NCBI RefSeq assembly: GCF_011806455.1
Contig: NZ_JAATOT010000003.1
Coordinates: forward strand, 310,001 to 374,000
Reading direction: 5' to 3'
Source of the DNA: Celeribacter sp. HF31
Lineage (GTDB): Bacteria > Pseudomonadota > Alphaproteobacteria > Rhodobacterales > Rhodobacteraceae
DNA: 64,000 nt
The notes beneath the pieces are model-generated. The model was not told the origin of the DNA. It made no database searches and was given only the letters and a program-made list of their open reading frames with translations. Made by a program: the position numbers and the translations under genes. Positions 7,840 to 17,632 of the stretch are shown here, piece by piece; position 1 is the first letter of the stretch, and every line of letters begins with the position of its first letter.

Positions 7840-9111
7840 ATGAGCGACACCACTCTCAATCTGGCTGATTTGAAAGCCCAAAGCCCCAAAGACCTTCTGG
7901 CCATGGCCGAAGAACTGGAGATCGAAAACGCCTCGACCATGCGTAAAGGCGAGATGATGTTTTCGATCCTCAAGGAACGCGCCGAAGATGAATGGGTCAT
8001 CTCCGGTGATGGCGTGCTTGAAGTGCTCCAAGACGGTTTTGGCTTCCTGCGTTCTCCTGAAGCGAACTATCTGCCGGGGCCCGACGACATTTACGTCTCC
8101 CCTGATGTGATCCGCCAGCATGGTCTTCGTACTGGCGACACCGTCGAAGGCGTGATGCAGGCGCCGAATGAGAACGAGCGCTATTTCGCGATCACCAAAG
8201 TCACGATGATCAACTTTGAGGAGCCTGAAAAGGCCCGTCACAAGATCAACTTTGATAACCTTACGCCGCTGTACCCGGATGAGCGTCTCAAGATGGAGAT
8301 CGAAGATCCAACCCTCAAGGACCGCTCCGCCCGCATCATCGACCTCGTGTCGCCGATCGGGAAAGGTCAGCGTGCGCTGATCGTTGCGCCGCCGCGGACG
8401 GGTAAAACCGTTCTGTTGCAAAACATCGCGCATTCGATCGAAACCAACCACCCTGAGTGCTATCTCATCGTGCTGTTGATCGACGAACGTCCCGAAGAGG
8501 TGACGGATATGCAGCGGTCCGTGAAGGGCGAGGTGATTTCCTCGACTTTCGACGAACCTGCAACCCGTCACGTCGCCGTTTCCGAGATGGTGATCGAAAA
8601 AGCGAAACGCTTGGTCGAGCATAAGCGCGACGTTGTCATCCTGCTTGACTCGATCACGCGTCTTGGTCGCGCCTTCAACACCGTTGTGCCGTCCTCTGGT
8701 AAGGTTCTGACAGGCGGTGTGGATGCCAACGCCCTGCAACGCCCCAAACGCTTCTTCGGGGCTGCACGGAACATTGAAGAGGGTGGGTCGCTGACCATCA
8801 TCGCAACCGCTCTGATCGACACCGGGTCGCGGATGGATGAGGTGATCTTTGAGGAATTCAAAGGCACAGGTAACTCTGAGATCGTTCTGGATCGTAAAGT
8901 CGCCGACAAACGCGTCTTCCCGGCCATGGACATCCTCAAATCCGGCACGCGGAAAGAAGATCTCCTGGTCGATTCTAAAGATCTCCAGAAAACCTATGTG
9001 CTGCGCCGCATTCTGAACCCGATGGGGACGACGGACGCGATTGAGTTCTTGATTTCCAAGCTCAAGCAGACCAAAACCAACAGCGAATTCTTCGACTCGA
9101 TGAACGCTTAA
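7840..9111 (+). CDS. rho: Transcription termination factor Rho
   Basis: A 423-residue hexameric RNA helicase that ends transcription at Rho-dependent sites. The N-terminal helical part ([29 protein letters not shown] without break in the protein) precedes the RNA-binding cold-shock fold ([15 protein letters not shown], about residues 53-67). The Walker A loop is PPRTGKT near residue 186 and the Walker B area is [15 protein letters not shown] near 266. The C-terminal [20 protein letters not shown] is typical. The 126-base upstream gap has a small hairpin and may be a regulated leader. Confidence 0.98.
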   Translation: MSDTTLNLADLKAQSPKDLLAMAEELEIENASTMRKGEMMFSILKERAEDEWVISGDGVLEVLQDGFGFLRSPEANYLPGPDDIYVSPDVIRQHGLRTGDTVEGVMQAPNENERYFAITKVTMINFEEPEKARHKINFDNLTPLYPDERLKMEIEDPTLKDRSARIIDLVSPIGKGQRALIVAPPRTGKTVLLQNIAHSIETNHPECYLIVLLIDERPEEVTDMQRSVKGEVISSTFDEPATRHVAVSEMVIEKAKRLVEHKRDVVILLDSITRLGRAFNTVVPSSGKVLTGGVDANALQRPKRFFGAARNIEEGGSLTIIATALIDTGSRMDEVIFEEFKGTGNSEIVLDRKVADKRVFPAMDILKSGTRKEDLLVDSKDLQKTYVLRRILNPMGTTDAIEFLISKLKQTKTNSEFFDSMNA

Positions 9112-9125
9112 ATCAAGGGATATCA

Positions 9126-9140
9126 ATAGGTTAAACCTAT
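9126..9140. repeat. Palindrome over the mnmE ribosome site
   Basis: ATAGGTT and AACCTAT are perfect seven-base arms around one A. The left arm contains the AGG that would act as ribosome binding site and the right arm ends within the mnmE ATG (9139). In RNA the one-base centre would open to a small loop and could reduce access. Confidence 0.5.
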
Positions 9141-10425
9141 GGATACGATTTACGCCCTCGCATCTGCCCGCGGGAAAGCGGGTGTCGCAGTGGTCCGGAT
9201 TTCCGGGCCGCTTGCGTTTTGGGCTGTCCAAAAACTGGCGGGCGATGTGCCCGCTCCACGTCGGACGGCTCTGCGTGTTCTGAAAAATGCGGAAGGCGTT
9301 GTCCTCGATGAAGCCTTGGTGATCTGCTTTGAAAAAGGCGCGTCTTTCACGGGGGAAGAGAGTGCTGAGCTTCAACTTCATGGCTCCGTCGCGATCATCA
9401 ATGCCGTGCTTCAGGCGCTCGCTGATCTGGATGGATTGCGCTTGGCTGAAGCTGGGGAATTCACGCGCCGGGCTTTGGAAAATGAACAGCTCGATCTTGC
9501 CCAAGTTGAAGGTCTCGCAGACTTAATCGAAGCGGAGACGGAGGCCCAGCGTCGCCAGGCGTTGAAGGTTTTCTCTGGTGCGCTCGGCGATAAGGCGGAG
9601 CGTTGGCGTGCGGCTTTGTTGCGTGCGGCGGCGTTGATCGAAGCGACGATTGATTTCGCCGATGAAGAGGTTCCAACGGACGTTTCGCCTGAGGTTTTGG
9701 AATTGATCGCACTGACGATGATGGAGCTCGAAGAGGAAATCAAAGGCGCGAAGATGGCGGAACGCATTCGGGATGGGTTTGAAGTTGCCATTGTTGGTCC
9801 CCCAAATGCCGGCAAATCAACTCTGTTGAACACGCTCGCGGGGCGTGAGGCGGCGATTACTTCCGAGTTTGCCGGAACGACGCGTGATATCATCGAAGTG
9901 CGTATGGATCTCCACGGCCTGCCTGTGATGCTTCTCGATACAGCTGGGCTTCGGGAAACCAGTGACGTGGTCGAAGCGATCGGCATTGATCGTGCAAGAA
10001 GCCGTGCATCGCAGGCCGATTTGCGGGTGATCTTGCTTCCGAATGTTGATGCCGAGCCTGAAATGTCGCCGCAAGACGGCGATCTTGTTCTGATTGGCAA
10101 GGATGATAGCGGCGCTTATCCGCAGTCCGTTTCCGGCAAAACCGGGCATGGCGTAGATCTTATGGTGGCGCATATCGCTGAGACGCTTTCGGAACGTGCC
10201 TCCGATGCGTCCTCAGCCATTCGTGAACGTCACCGTGTTGCAATTCAGGACGCGCTTGTCTCTATGGAATCGGCGCGAAATGAGGTATTGCTCGGCGGTG
10301 AACGTGCTGAACTTGCGGCTGAAGAGTTGCGCCGTGCGGTTTATGCGCTGAACTGCCTTGTGGGGCGGATTGATGTTGAGAACATTCTTGGGGAAATCTT
10401 CTCCAGTTTTTGCATCGGGAAATGA
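9139..10425 (+). CDS. mnmE: tRNA modification GTPase MnmE
   Basis: A 428-residue GTPase that with MnmG installs the carboxymethylaminomethyl (or aminomethyl) group on wobble U34 of certain tRNAs. The N-terminal folate-binding domain starts [22 protein letters not shown]; the G domain has GPPNAGKST near residue 219, TTRDIIE near 251 and DTAG near 271; the C-terminus ends in FCIGK, the catalytic CIGK motif. It is slightly shorter than the usual 450 residues, mainly in the G-domain region after residue 290. mnmG begins on the next base after its stop. Confidence 0.97.
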   Translation: MDTIYALASARGKAGVAVVRISGPLAFWAVQKLAGDVPAPRRTALRVLKNAEGVVLDEALVICFEKGASFTGEESAELQLHGSVAIINAVLQALADLDGLRLAEAGEFTRRALENEQLDLAQVEGLADLIEAETEAQRRQALKVFSGALGDKAERWRAALLRAAALIEATIDFADEEVPTDVSPEVLELIALTMMELEEEIKGAKMAERIRDGFEVAIVGPPNAGKSTLLNTLAGREAAITSEFAGTTRDIIEVRMDLHGLPVMLLDTAGLRETSDVVEAIGIDRARSRASQADLRVILLPNVDAEPEMSPQDGDLVLIGKDDSGAYPQSVSGKTGHGVDLMVAHIAETLSERASDASSAIRERHRVAIQDALVSMESARNEVLLGGERAELAAEELRRAVYALNCLVGRIDVENILGEIFSSFCIGK

Positions 10426-12318
10426 ATGAAAACGCGAGGAGTGTTTCACGTGAAACATACCGACTTCGATGTTGTCGTCGTAGGTGGCGGCCATGCTGGA
10501 TGTGACGCTGCGGCGGCCGCTGCAAGGGCAGGGGCGCGCACGGCACAGATCACTTTGCGGAAAGATGGCATCGGCGTCATGTCCTGTAACCCGGCCATTG
10601 GTGGCTTGGGGAAAGGTCACTTGGTGCGCGAGATTGATGCGCTTGACGGGGTGATGGGCCGGATCGCAGATAAATCCGGGATTCAATTTCGCCTTTTGAA
10701 CCGACGAAAAGGTCCGGCTGTCCAAGGTCCGCGCGCGCAGGCGGATCGTAAAATCTACCGCACGGAGATGTTGGCGGAGTTGGAGGCGATCGAAAATTTG
10801 ACGATCATCGAAGCGGAGGTCGCCGATCTCTTGCTTGTTGGCGATGTCGTAACCGGCGTCGTTTTAGGGGACCAATCAGAGATCAAAGCGGGTGCGGTGG
10901 TTTTGACGACTGGCACCTTCTTGAACGGTTTGATTCATATTGGCGAAGAACAGCGTCCGGGCGGGCGGATCGGCGATAAGCCCTCTGTCGCATTAGCAGA
11001 ACGCCTTTATGGGCTCGAACTTCCGATGGGGCGTTTGAAAACGGGTACACCACCGCGACTGGACGGTAAAACCATCGCTTGGGATATTCTGGAAGAGCAG
11101 CCGGGTGATGAAGACCCTGTGGTGTTTTCTTTCCTCAATAAGAAGCCGTTTGCGCGTCAGGTGTCCTGCGGCATCACGCATACGAATGAGAAAACACATG
11201 ATATCATTCGGGCGAACTTATCTCGGTCTGCGATGTATGGTGGTCACATCGAGGGTGTAGGTCCGCGGTATTGTCCGTCTATTGAAGACAAGATTGTTCG
11301 TTTTGCAGATAAGTCGTCTCATCAAATCTTCCTGGAGCCGGAAGGTGTGGATGACGATACTGTCTATCCGAACGGAATTTCGACCTCTCTGCCGCTCGAA
11401 GTGCAAGAGGCCTATGTGCGTTCCATTCGAGGGCTTGAGGACGTTAAAATTCTTCAGCCAGGTTATGCGATCGAATATGACTATGTTGACCCTCGTGCAC
11501 TGCGACTGACCTTGGAATTGCGCGATGTGCCGGGCCTATTCTTGGCGGGCCAGATCAATGGGACGACAGGATATGAAGAAGCCGCTGCACAAGGTCTTGT
11601 GGCAGGATTGAACGCAGCGCGTAAATCTATGGGCCAAGATGGTGCGACATTCGCGCGTTCCGAAAGCTATATCGGTGTGATGATCGACGACCTCGTGACC
11701 CGCGGCGTGAGCGAACCTTATCGAATGTTCACGTCTCGTGCGGAGTTCCGATTGTCTTTGCGGGCGGATAATGCGGATCAGCGTCTGACGCCTCTTGGTA
11801 AAGACTTGGGTTTGGTTCACGAGCTGCGTGCAGAGATTTTCGATAAAAAGATGGAAGATCTTTCTAAAGGGCGCGTTTTGCTTGAACAGGAAAGTTACAC
11901 TCCGAAGGAACTAAGTGCGGTCGGCGTGACCGTGAGCTCAGATGGCTCGCGTCGTACAGCCTATGAGGTTCTGGCATTTCCCAATGTCAGCTTCGACAAC
12001 GTCATTTCCTTGAATCCTGATATTGCAACAATTTCGCCGGAGATACAGGAACAGCTGTCCCGCGATGCGCTCTATGCGAATTACATCGAACGCCAACAGC
12101 GCGATGTTGATGCAATGAAGCGGGATGAACTTCAGGTCATTCCGGATGATTTCGACTATTCGGCCCTCAGTGGCCTCTCGAATGAATTGCGCAGCAAATT
12201 GACCTTGGCGCGACCGCAGACGATTTCCCAAGCGGGACGGGTAGAGGGGATGACGCCTGCTGCCGTCACCTTGATTCTTGCTCGACTGCGTCAATCGCAA
12301 AGAGAGAAAGCGTCCTGA
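10426..12318 (+). CDS. mnmG: tRNA uridine-5-carboxymethylaminomethyl modification enzyme MnmG
   Basis: A 630-residue FAD enzyme, partner of MnmE in U34 modification. The dinucleotide-binding loop [14 protein letters not shown] is near residues 20-33, followed by [23 protein letters not shown], both MnmG signatures; the C-terminal helical domain carries [12 protein letters not shown]. The start is ATG 10426, directly after the mnmE TGA; GTG 10441 is possible but has no spacing from its purine-rich stretch. Codons 6-11 (VFHVKH) are a perfect parS site, so part of the N-terminus is shaped by ParB binding. rsmG follows with a TGATG overlap. Confidence 0.97.
   Translation: MKTRGVFHVKHTDFDVVVVGGGHAGCDAAAAAARAGARTAQITLRKDGIGVMSCNPAIGGLGKGHLVREIDALDGVMGRIADKSGIQFRLLNRRKGPAVQGPRAQADRKIYRTEMLAELEAIENLTIIEAEVADLLLVGDVVTGVVLGDQSEIKAGAVVLTTGTFLNGLIHIGEEQRPGGRIGDKPSVALAERLYGLELPMGRLKTGTPPRLDGKTIAWDILEEQPGDEDPVVFSFLNKKPFARQVSCGITHTNEKTHDIIRANLSRSAMYGGHIEGVGPRYCPSIEDKIVRFADKSSHQIFLEPEGVDDDTVYPNGISTSLPLEVQEAYVRSIRGLEDVKILQPGYAIEYDYVDPRALRLTLELRDVPGLFLAGQINGTTGYEEAAAQGLVAGLNAARKSMGQDGATFARSESYIGVMIDDLVTRGVSEPYRMFTSRAEFRLSLRADNADQRLTPLGKDLGLVHELRAEIFDKKMEDLSKGRVLLEQESYTPKELSAVGVTVSSDGSRRTAYEVLAFPNVSFDNVISLNPDIATISPEIQEQLSRDALYANYIERQQRDVDAMKRDELQVIPDDFDYSALSGLSNELRSKLTLARPQTISQAGRVEGMTPAAVTLILARLRQSQREKAS
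10442..10457. other. parS site (perfect) in mnmG start
   Basis: TGTTTCACGTGAAACA, the full 16-base palindromic ParB binding consensus. It is read as FHVKH in mnmG. With ParB encoded 3.3 kb downstream this is very likely a true centromere site. Confidence 0.93.
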
Positions 12319-12935
12319 TGACGTCCATGAAGTTTGCTGATGTAGATGTTTCACGTGAAACATTCGAGCGGCTGGAAACCTATCTGGCTTTACTAAAAAA
12401 ATGGAATCCTGCGATCAATTTGGTGGCAAAATCTACCATTGAGATGGCCTGGGATCGCCATTTTGTAGATTCAGCACAAGTCTTCCGGATTGCACCAACT
12501 CCGCTCGGCCATTGGTGCGATTTAGGAAGTGGCGGTGGCTTTCCTGGGCTGATCTGCGCCACTATGGCTAGAGAATTCTCTCCTGAGACGAAGTTCACAA
12601 TGGTGGAATCTGATCAACGCAAAGCCACCTTTTTGAGAACTGTTGTTCGAGAGCTGGATCTCAATGCAACAGTTAGATCAGAACGCATTGAAATGCTTGA
12701 GCCGATGGAAGCAGATCTAATTTCCGCGCGCGCTTTGGCCTCACTTCCGAAGCTTCTGGAGTATGTTGAACGACATTTGGCGCCGGGTGGACATGGATTG
12801 TTTTTGAAGGGCGCTTCTTTTCGCGAAGAGCTCGCCGAATCTCTTGAAAGCTGGCGCTTCAGCCACAAAGAATATGCGAGCGTAACGGATGCGGAATCCG
12901 TGATTCTGCTGATCGGAGATATAGAACGTGTCTGA
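12318..12935 (+). CDS. rsmG: 16S rRNA m7G527 methyltransferase RsmG
   Basis: A 205-residue SAM-dependent enzyme that methylates N7 of G527 in 16S rRNA. The motif I loop DLGSGGGFPGLICA is near residues 69-82, and WNPAINLVAKSTIEMAWDRHFVDS is the typical N-terminal block. Loss of this gene in other bacteria gives low-level streptomycin resistance. It starts at ATG 12318 overlapping the mnmG stop, and its end overlaps parA by eight bases. Codons 10-15 (DVSRET) contain a perfect parS site. The gene looks more AT-rich than most in the window. Confidence 0.96.
   Translation: MTSMKFADVDVSRETFERLETYLALLKKWNPAINLVAKSTIEMAWDRHFVDSAQVFRIAPTPLGHWCDLGSGGGFPGLICATMAREFSPETKFTMVESDQRKATFLRTVVRELDLNATVRSERIEMLEPMEADLISARALASLPKLLEYVERHLAPGGHGLFLKGASFREELAESLESWRFSHKEYASVTDAESVILLIGDIERV
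12347..12362. other. parS site (perfect) in rsmG start
   Basis: TGTTTCACGTGAAACA, identical to the copy at 10442 but read in another frame (VSRET). It is 565 bases before parA. Confidence 0.93.
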
Positions 12936-13728
12936 CTTTTCCCGTCCCAAGGGCCCGAAAATCATTGCTGTTGCGAACCAGAAAGGCGGGGTTGGAAAAA
13001 CGACGACAGCGATCAATCTCGCGGCTGCTCTGGTGAAAAATGGCTGTCGCGTGCTTGTTGTCGATCTTGATCCCCAGGGGAATGCCTCCACTGGCTTCGG
13101 AATCGATCCGGAAAACCGCAGCTATACGACTTATGATCTCATTCTTGGCGAAGTCGATTTGCATGAGGTGATTCAAACAACTGAGTTTGAAAACCTTTGG
13201 ATTTCTCCTGCGACTGTCGATCTGAGCTCCGCCGATATCGAGATGGTCACAAATGAAAAGCGCAGTTTCCTGCTACATGATGCCTTGCGGCAGCATGCGA
13301 TTGACGATTTTGCTTTCGATTTTATCCTAATCGACTGTCCGCCGTCTCTGAGTTTGTTGACGGTGAACGCTATGGTGGCGGCCGAATCCGTCCTGGTGCC
13401 GTTGCAGAGCGAGTTCTTTGCGTTGGAAGGTCTTTCTCAGCTCATGCTGACCGTGCGAGAAGTTCGCCAAACAGCAAATTCCAAGCTGCGTATCGAAGGT
13501 GTTGTGTTGACCATGTATGATCAACGCAACAACTTGTCTCGCCAGGTCGAACAGGATGCGCGTGACAACCTTGGCGATTTGGTCTTCGAAACCGTAATTC
13601 CGCGCAATGTGCGTATCAGTGAAGCGCCTTCTTTCGCTTTGCCCGTTTTGGATTATGATCCGATGTCTAAAGGCAGCTTGGCTTATCAGGCGCTGGCGAA
13701 AGAAGTGATTGCGAAAAAAGGACGATAA
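12928..13728 (+). CDS. parA: Chromosome partitioning ATPase ParA
   Basis: A 266-residue deviant Walker-type ATPase that binds the nucleoid and moves ParB-parS complexes to segregate new origins. The P-loop KGGVGKTTTAINLA is at residues 19-32 with the signature Lys, and LDPQGNASTGFG and FDFILIDCPPSL (Walker B) follow. The start is GTG 12928, inside the last codons of rsmG, with CGGAG about ten bases upstream. It is co-transcribed with parB, which begins one base after its stop. The gene order and nearby parS sites identify it as the chromosomal rather than a plasmid copy. Confidence 0.97.
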   Translation: MSDFSRPKGPKIIAVANQKGGVGKTTTAINLAAALVKNGCRVLVVDLDPQGNASTGFGIDPENRSYTTYDLILGEVDLHEVIQTTEFENLWISPATVDLSSADIEMVTNEKRSFLLHDALRQHAIDDFAFDFILIDCPPSLSLLTVNAMVAAESVLVPLQSEFFALEGLSQLMLTVREVRQTANSKLRIEGVVLTMYDQRNNLSRQVEQDARDNLGDLVFETVIPRNVRISEAPSFALPVLDYDPMSKGSLAYQALAKEVIAKKGR

Positions 13729-13729
13729 A

Positions 13730-14641
13730 ATGGCAAATCCGAGCAAACCCAAAAACCGCGGCCTAGGGCGCGGCCTTTCTGCTTTGATGGCGGATGTGGC
13801 ACAGGATAAGCCTGATGAACAATCTGTGGAGGATGAGCCGCGTCGGGCCGATATGTTGGTGCCAATCGAGAGAATCGTACCAAATCCTGATCAGCCTCGA
13901 CGAACCTTTAATCAGTCAGCGCTTGATGAACTGGCCGATTCCATTCGTGAAAAAGGCGTCATTCAGCCTCTCATCGTTCGCGAAAGTCCTCGCAAAGCCG
14001 GCGAATATGAAATTGTGGCGGGTGAACGTCGTTGGCGGGCATCTCAGCTTGCACGTTTGCATGAGCTTCCGGTTTTGGTGCGGGAATATTCCGACACTGA
14101 GGTGCTCGAAGTCGCGATTATCGAGAACATCCAGCGTTCTGATCTCAACGCAATCGAAGAGGCGGCCGGTTACCAGCAATTGATGGAGCGATTTGGGCAT
14201 ACGCAAGAAAAGCTGTCCGATGCTTTGGGGAAAAGCCGGAGTCATATCGCGAACCTGATCCGACTTTTGAACCTGCCGAGCGATGTGCAAGCGTTTGTTA
14301 TTTCAGGGCAGCTGTCCGCTGGTCATGCCCGGGCCCTGATCACGGCTGAGGATCCTTCCGCATTGGCAAAGAAAGTCATTGAGGGTGGCCTTTCTGTGCG
14401 AGAAACGGAGCGTTTGGCGAAGGCTGAAAAGACACCAAGCCAGCCCAAAGCCGAGAAATCTTATAAATCTTCGGACAAAGATGCAGATACTAGGGCGCTT
14501 GAGGCCGATCTTTCCGCAGCAATCCGGATGAAGGTGAATATTGATCATAAGGATGGCACTGAGAAAGGCGTCCTTTCGGTGTCCTATGACTCTTTGGATG
14601 AGCTGGATGCTCTTTGCGGCATCCTGTCTCGTGGCGCTTAA
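13730..14641 (+). CDS. parB: Chromosome partitioning protein ParB
   Basis: A 303-residue CTP-dependent clamp that loads at parS and spreads along DNA. The N-terminal box LGRGLSALM (residues 11-19) contacts ParA; the CTP-binding region has QPRRTFNQSALDELADSI and GERRWRAS; the helix-turn-helix that reads parS includes LGKSRSHIANLIRLLNLP; the last 60 residues form the dimer domain, after a charged linker rich in Lys and Ser. ATG 13730 was preferred over an in-frame start within the end of parA because it follows AAAGGAC. It converges with hemW, overlapping by four bases. Confidence 0.97.
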   Translation: MANPSKPKNRGLGRGLSALMADVAQDKPDEQSVEDEPRRADMLVPIERIVPNPDQPRRTFNQSALDELADSIREKGVIQPLIVRESPRKAGEYEIVAGERRWRASQLARLHELPVLVREYSDTEVLEVAIIENIQRSDLNAIEEAAGYQQLMERFGHTQEKLSDALGKSRSHIANLIRLLNLPSDVQAFVISGQLSAGHARALITAEDPSALAKKVIEGGLSVRETERLAKAEKTPSQPKAEKSYKSSDKDADTRALEADLSAAIRMKVNIDHKDGTEKGVLSVSYDSLDELDALCGILSRGA

Positions 14642-15795
14642 ATATCCGGGATTAGATCGCGGATGATCGCGTTCAGAACTGGCCGACCTTTCTGGGTGAC
14701 AGAAAGGCGGCCATTTTCGATTTTGATGAACTCATCTTCAATCAAGTATTTGTTTTCAATGATAAATTCTTGTTCCAAGAGAGTTGAAATCCGTGCAATA
14801 TCGATACCCTCGGTGATCCGAAGACCCATCATCAGATATTCGATGGCTTGATCGTATCCACTTACAGTTTCACGTGGATTTTCACCGTGTCCGTTTTGAT
14901 CAACGGATTTCAGCCATTGGCTCGGGGCGAGGGGCGTATCGATGGCGTATTTCTGGCCGCCCAAGGTAAGTCTTCCATGTGCACCAGGGCCAATTCCCGC
15001 ATAATCACCGTAACGCCAGTAAATGAGATTATGGCGGCTCTCAGAGCCACTTTGGGCGTGATTAGAGACTTCATAAGCAGGCATTCCAGCCTTTTCACAC
15101 ACTTCTTGCGTGACGAAGTACATGTCAGCGGCGCTATCGTCGGAAGGCAGACCGCGCAAAAGTCCTCGATCATAGCGATCACCGAAGGCGGTGCCTTGTT
15201 CGATGGTCAGCTGATAGAGCGACAGGTGATCGACGGCCATAGAGAGAGCTACGCGCAATTCCGTCCGCCAGGCTTCTGGTGTTTGTCCTTGTCGCGCATA
15301 AATCAGGTCAAAACTCACGCGATCAAAGGTGTTTCGCGCAATATCGAAAGCTTTGTGAGCCTCTGAGACTGAATGCATGCGCCCGAGACGTTTCAAATCC
15401 TCGTCATGAAGCGATTGAATGCCCATGGAGACACGATTGACGCCTGCGTCGCGATAGCCCTGAAATCGCCCGGCTTCGACAGAGGTGGGGTTGGCTTCAA
15501 GCGTGATTTCAATATCATTCGCAAGTGTCCAACAGTTTCGAACCTTGCTCAAAATGGCATTTACAAGCTCTGGATCCATCAATGACGGTGTGCCGCCGCC
15601 AAAGAACACGGTGTTCAACACACGGTCGGATGTTTCCCGTGAAACACGCTCGATCTCGGACAGATAAGCGCGCTCCCATGCGGATTGATCAATCGTCGCA
15701 GCCACATGGGAGTTGAAATCGCAGTAGGGGCATTTCGCCTGGCAAAACGGCCAATGGATGTAGAGACCAAAGCCTCCGTTTTGCCAGTCTTCCAT
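14638..15795 (-). CDS. hemW: HemW-type radical SAM protein
   Basis: A 385-residue radical SAM protein of the HemN/HemW group. The cluster-binding cysteines are C18, C22 and C25 (FCQAKCPYCDFN), followed by GGGTPSLMD near residue 67 and the C-terminal HemN domain. HemW proteins transfer heme and lack oxidase activity, whereas HemN makes protoporphyrinogen; the length (under 400), the absence of an N-terminal HemN extension and the CPYCDFNSH variant favour HemW. It follows the RidA-like gene by two bases. Codons near residue 53 (RVSRETS) hold a one-mismatch parS. Confidence 0.92.
   Translation of the reverse strand: MEDWQNGGFGLYIHWPFCQAKCPYCDFNSHVAATIDQSAWERAYLSEIERVSRETSDRVLNTVFFGGGTPSLMDPELVNAILSKVRNCWTLANDIEITLEANPTSVEAGRFQGYRDAGVNRVSMGIQSLHDEDLKRLGRMHSVSEAHKAFDIARNTFDRVSFDLIYARQGQTPEAWRTELRVALSMAVDHLSLYQLTIEQGTAFGDRYDRGLLRGLPSDDSAADMYFVTQEVCEKAGMPAYEVSNHAQSGSESRHNLIYWRYGDYAGIGPGAHGRLTLGGQKYAIDTPLAPSQWLKSVDQNGHGENPRETVSGYDQAIEYLMMGLRITEGIDIARISTLLEQEFIIENKYLIEDEFIKIENGRLSVTQKGRPVLNAIIRDLIPDI
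15631..15646. other. parS site with one mismatch in hemW
   Basis: TGTTTCCCGTGAAACA differs from the consensus only at position 7 (C for A). On the hemW strand it encodes VSRET, the same residues as the rsmG site. It is 3.3 kb from the rsmG copy. Confidence 0.75.
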
Positions 15796-15797
15796 GA

Positions 15798-16181
15798 TTA
15801 TCCCTTGAACGCCGTGATTTCGATTTCGATCAGCATCTCGGGTTTGATGAGATCGGCGACAACCATGGTGGCCGCAGGGCGAATATCGGCGAGGAATTCA
15901 CCCAAGGCCGGGACAACTTCGTTCACCAAAGCCGCGTCGGTGATCGTGTATTGCACCCGCACCGCATCTTTCAGCGAAAATCCTTCGCCTTCCAGCACGC
16001 CGGAAATGGTTTTGAAACAGTTTCGAGCTTGATCGGCGACGCTCTCCGGCATGGTCATCGTGCTGTAATCGTAGCCGGTGGTGCCGGACACGAAACACCA
16101 GTCGCCTTGCACGACGGCGCGGGAATAGCCCATGACTTTTTCGAAATCAGAGCCGGAGGAGATCAGTTTGCGGGTACTCAT
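15798..16181 (-). CDS. RidA/YjgF family protein
   Basis: A 127-residue protein of the RidA/YjgF/UK114 fold. RidA itself hydrolyses reactive 2-aminoacrylate and related enamines; many family members have other or unknown roles. Visible family features are the strand FVSGTTGYD, the helix VADQARNCFKTISGVLEGEGFSLKDAVRVQYTITD split over two parts of the protein, and RPAATMVVADLIKPEMLIEIEITAF with the Arg that contacts substrate carboxylate in RidA. The gene overlaps the rdgB stop by four bases at its start and sits two bases before hemW. Confidence 0.9.
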   Translation of the reverse strand: MSTRKLISSGSDFEKVMGYSRAVVQGDWCFVSGTTGYDYSTMTMPESVADQARNCFKTISGVLEGEGFSLKDAVRVQYTITDAALVNEVVPALGEFLADIRPAATMVVADLIKPEMLIEIEITAFKG

Positions 16182-16798
16182 TTAGCGAGATCCTTAAAGG
16201 GTCCGGAGACCAGTTGACGAAACGCATCGGCGCGGTGGCTCATGGCCTGTTTGCGCGCAGGGTCCATTTCACCGAAGGTTTCCGTTTCACCTTCGGCGAC
16301 GAACATCGGGTCGTAACCAAAGCCGCGCTTTCCGCGTGCGGGCCAAACGATGCGGCCTTCGACCTTGCCTTCGAAAATCTCGTCATGACCATCAGGCCAG
16401 GCGAGGCAGAGCGTGCAACAGAACCGTGCGGTGTGGGGTTCGGCCGTGTTTGACTCTTCGAGGCGGTCCCAGACCTTTTGCATCGCCATCGGAAAATCGC
16501 GGCCATTTGGGGTTTCTGCCCAGTCCGCGGAATACACGCCGGGTGCCCCATCCAGACCGTCAACTGCGAGGCCGCTGTCATCGGAAAGGGCCGGGAGGCC
16601 GCTGGATTTGGCAGCAAAATGCGCTTTGATCCGGGCGTTGCCGACAAAGGTGTCTTCGGTCTCGTCCGGCTCTTCGAACCCGAGATCACCAGCGGAGACC
16701 ACCTCGATCCCGAAAGGCTCCAAAAGCTCCGCAATCTCGCGAAGCTTGCCTTTGTTGTGAGAGGCGAGAACCAGTTTGGTGCCGTCGAAAGCGCGCAT
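16178..16798 (-). CDS. rdgB: RdgB/Ham1-type dITP/XTP pyrophosphatase
   Basis: A 206-residue enzyme that removes inosine and xanthosine triphosphates from the nucleotide pool. The opening LVLASHNKGKLREI (residues 9-22) is the nucleotide-binding signature, ALSDDSGLAVDGLDGAPGVYSADWA carries the metal-binding acidic residues, and GFGYDPMFV and SHRADAF close the site. Its ATG shares one base with the rph stop (TAATG), and rph and rdgB are commonly neighbours in proteobacteria. Confidence 0.96.
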   Translation of the reverse strand: MRAFDGTKLVLASHNKGKLREIAELLEPFGIEVVSAGDLGFEEPDETEDTFVGNARIKAHFAAKSSGLPALSDDSGLAVDGLDGAPGVYSADWAETPNGRDFPMAMQKVWDRLEESNTAEPHTARFCCTLCLAWPDGHDEIFEGKVEGRIVWPARGKRGFGYDPMFVAEGETETFGEMDPARKQAMSHRADAFRQLVSGPFKDLAK

Positions 16799-17511
16799 TA
16801 TGCTACCGCAGCGTTTTGAGCCGAAACCAGCTCAGCAACGCCTTTTTCGGCCAGATCGAGCAGTTCGTTCATCTGCGCGCGCGAATAGGTGGCGCCTTCG
16901 GCACTCATCTGGGTTTCGATCATCTGACCGTTGGCAAGCATGATGAAATTGCCGTCCACACCGGCCTCGGAATCCTCCGGGTAATCCAGATCGAGCACGG
17001 GCTGACCGGCATAAATGCCACAGGACACTGCCGCCACATTCGAAATCAGCGGATCGGAGGTGATCGCACCGGATTTCAACAGTTTGTTCACTGCCAAACG
17101 CAGCGCCACCCAACCGCCGGTGATCGACGCACAACGCGTGCCGCCATCGGCCTGAATGACATCACAGTCGACGGTGATCTGACGTTCGCCAAGGGCCACG
17201 CGATCCACGCCAGCGCGCAGGGAACGCCCGATCAGACGTTGAATTTCAACGGTACGACCACCTTGTTTGCCTTGGGTCGCCTCACGACGCATCCGCGAGG
17301 AGGTCGAGCGCGGCAGCATACCGTATTCTGCCGTCACCCAGCCCTGGCCCGAATTGCGCATAAAGGGCGGCACACGCTCCTCGATCGTAGCGGTGCAGAG
17401 AACATGCGTGTCTCCGCAACGGATCAGGCAGGAGCCCTCGGCATGTTTCGTCACGCCGGTCTCGATTGAAATCGGCCGCATTTCGTCTAAATTTCTACCT
17501 GAGGGTCGCAT
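16798..17511 (-). CDS. rph: Ribonuclease PH
   Basis: A 237-residue phosphorolytic 3'-5' exoribonuclease that trims the 3' ends of tRNA precursors. It starts [19 protein letters not shown], a family hallmark, and has [16 protein letters not shown] and [13 protein letters not shown] around the phosphate site. I chose ATG 17511 because AAGGA lies seven bases upstream and the length then equals that of E. coli-type RNase PH; an upstream in-frame start adds 11 residues. It is divergent from hrcA and heads the rph-rdgB-ridA-like-hemW run. Confidence 0.97.
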   Translation of the reverse strand: MRPSGRNLDEMRPISIETGVTKHAEGSCLIRCGDTHVLCTATIEERVPPFMRNSGQGWVTAEYGMLPRSTSSRMRREATQGKQGGRTVEIQRLIGRSLRAGVDRVALGERQITVDCDVIQADGGTRCASITGGWVALRLAVNKLLKSGAITSDPLISNVAAVSCGIYAGQPVLDLDYPEDSEAGVDGNFIMLANGQMIETQMSAEGATYSRAQMNELLDLAEKGVAELVSAQNAAVA

Positions 17512-17632
17512 GCTATATCCTTCCGCATCTGTTGCGGCAGACATAACGAAGAGCAGCTCAGACGTGCAAGCCTCATTGACCCTCGGTCTCGATGTCTTTT
17601 AATGGCGAAGGGTCTTGGAAGACGCAGGAAGA

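Noticed and set aside
7234-9504. Long minus-strand frame across oriC edge, hemJ, rho and mnmE
   Set aside because: It lies over three clear plus-strand genes and encodes no recognisable domain.
14866-14881. GTTTCACGTGGATT-like stretch in hemW as a further parS
   Set aside because: Only 11 of 16 bases match, with the right half lost.
17512-17632. CIRCE element before hrcA
   Set aside because: No TTAGCACTC/GAGTGCTAA pair is present in the gap.
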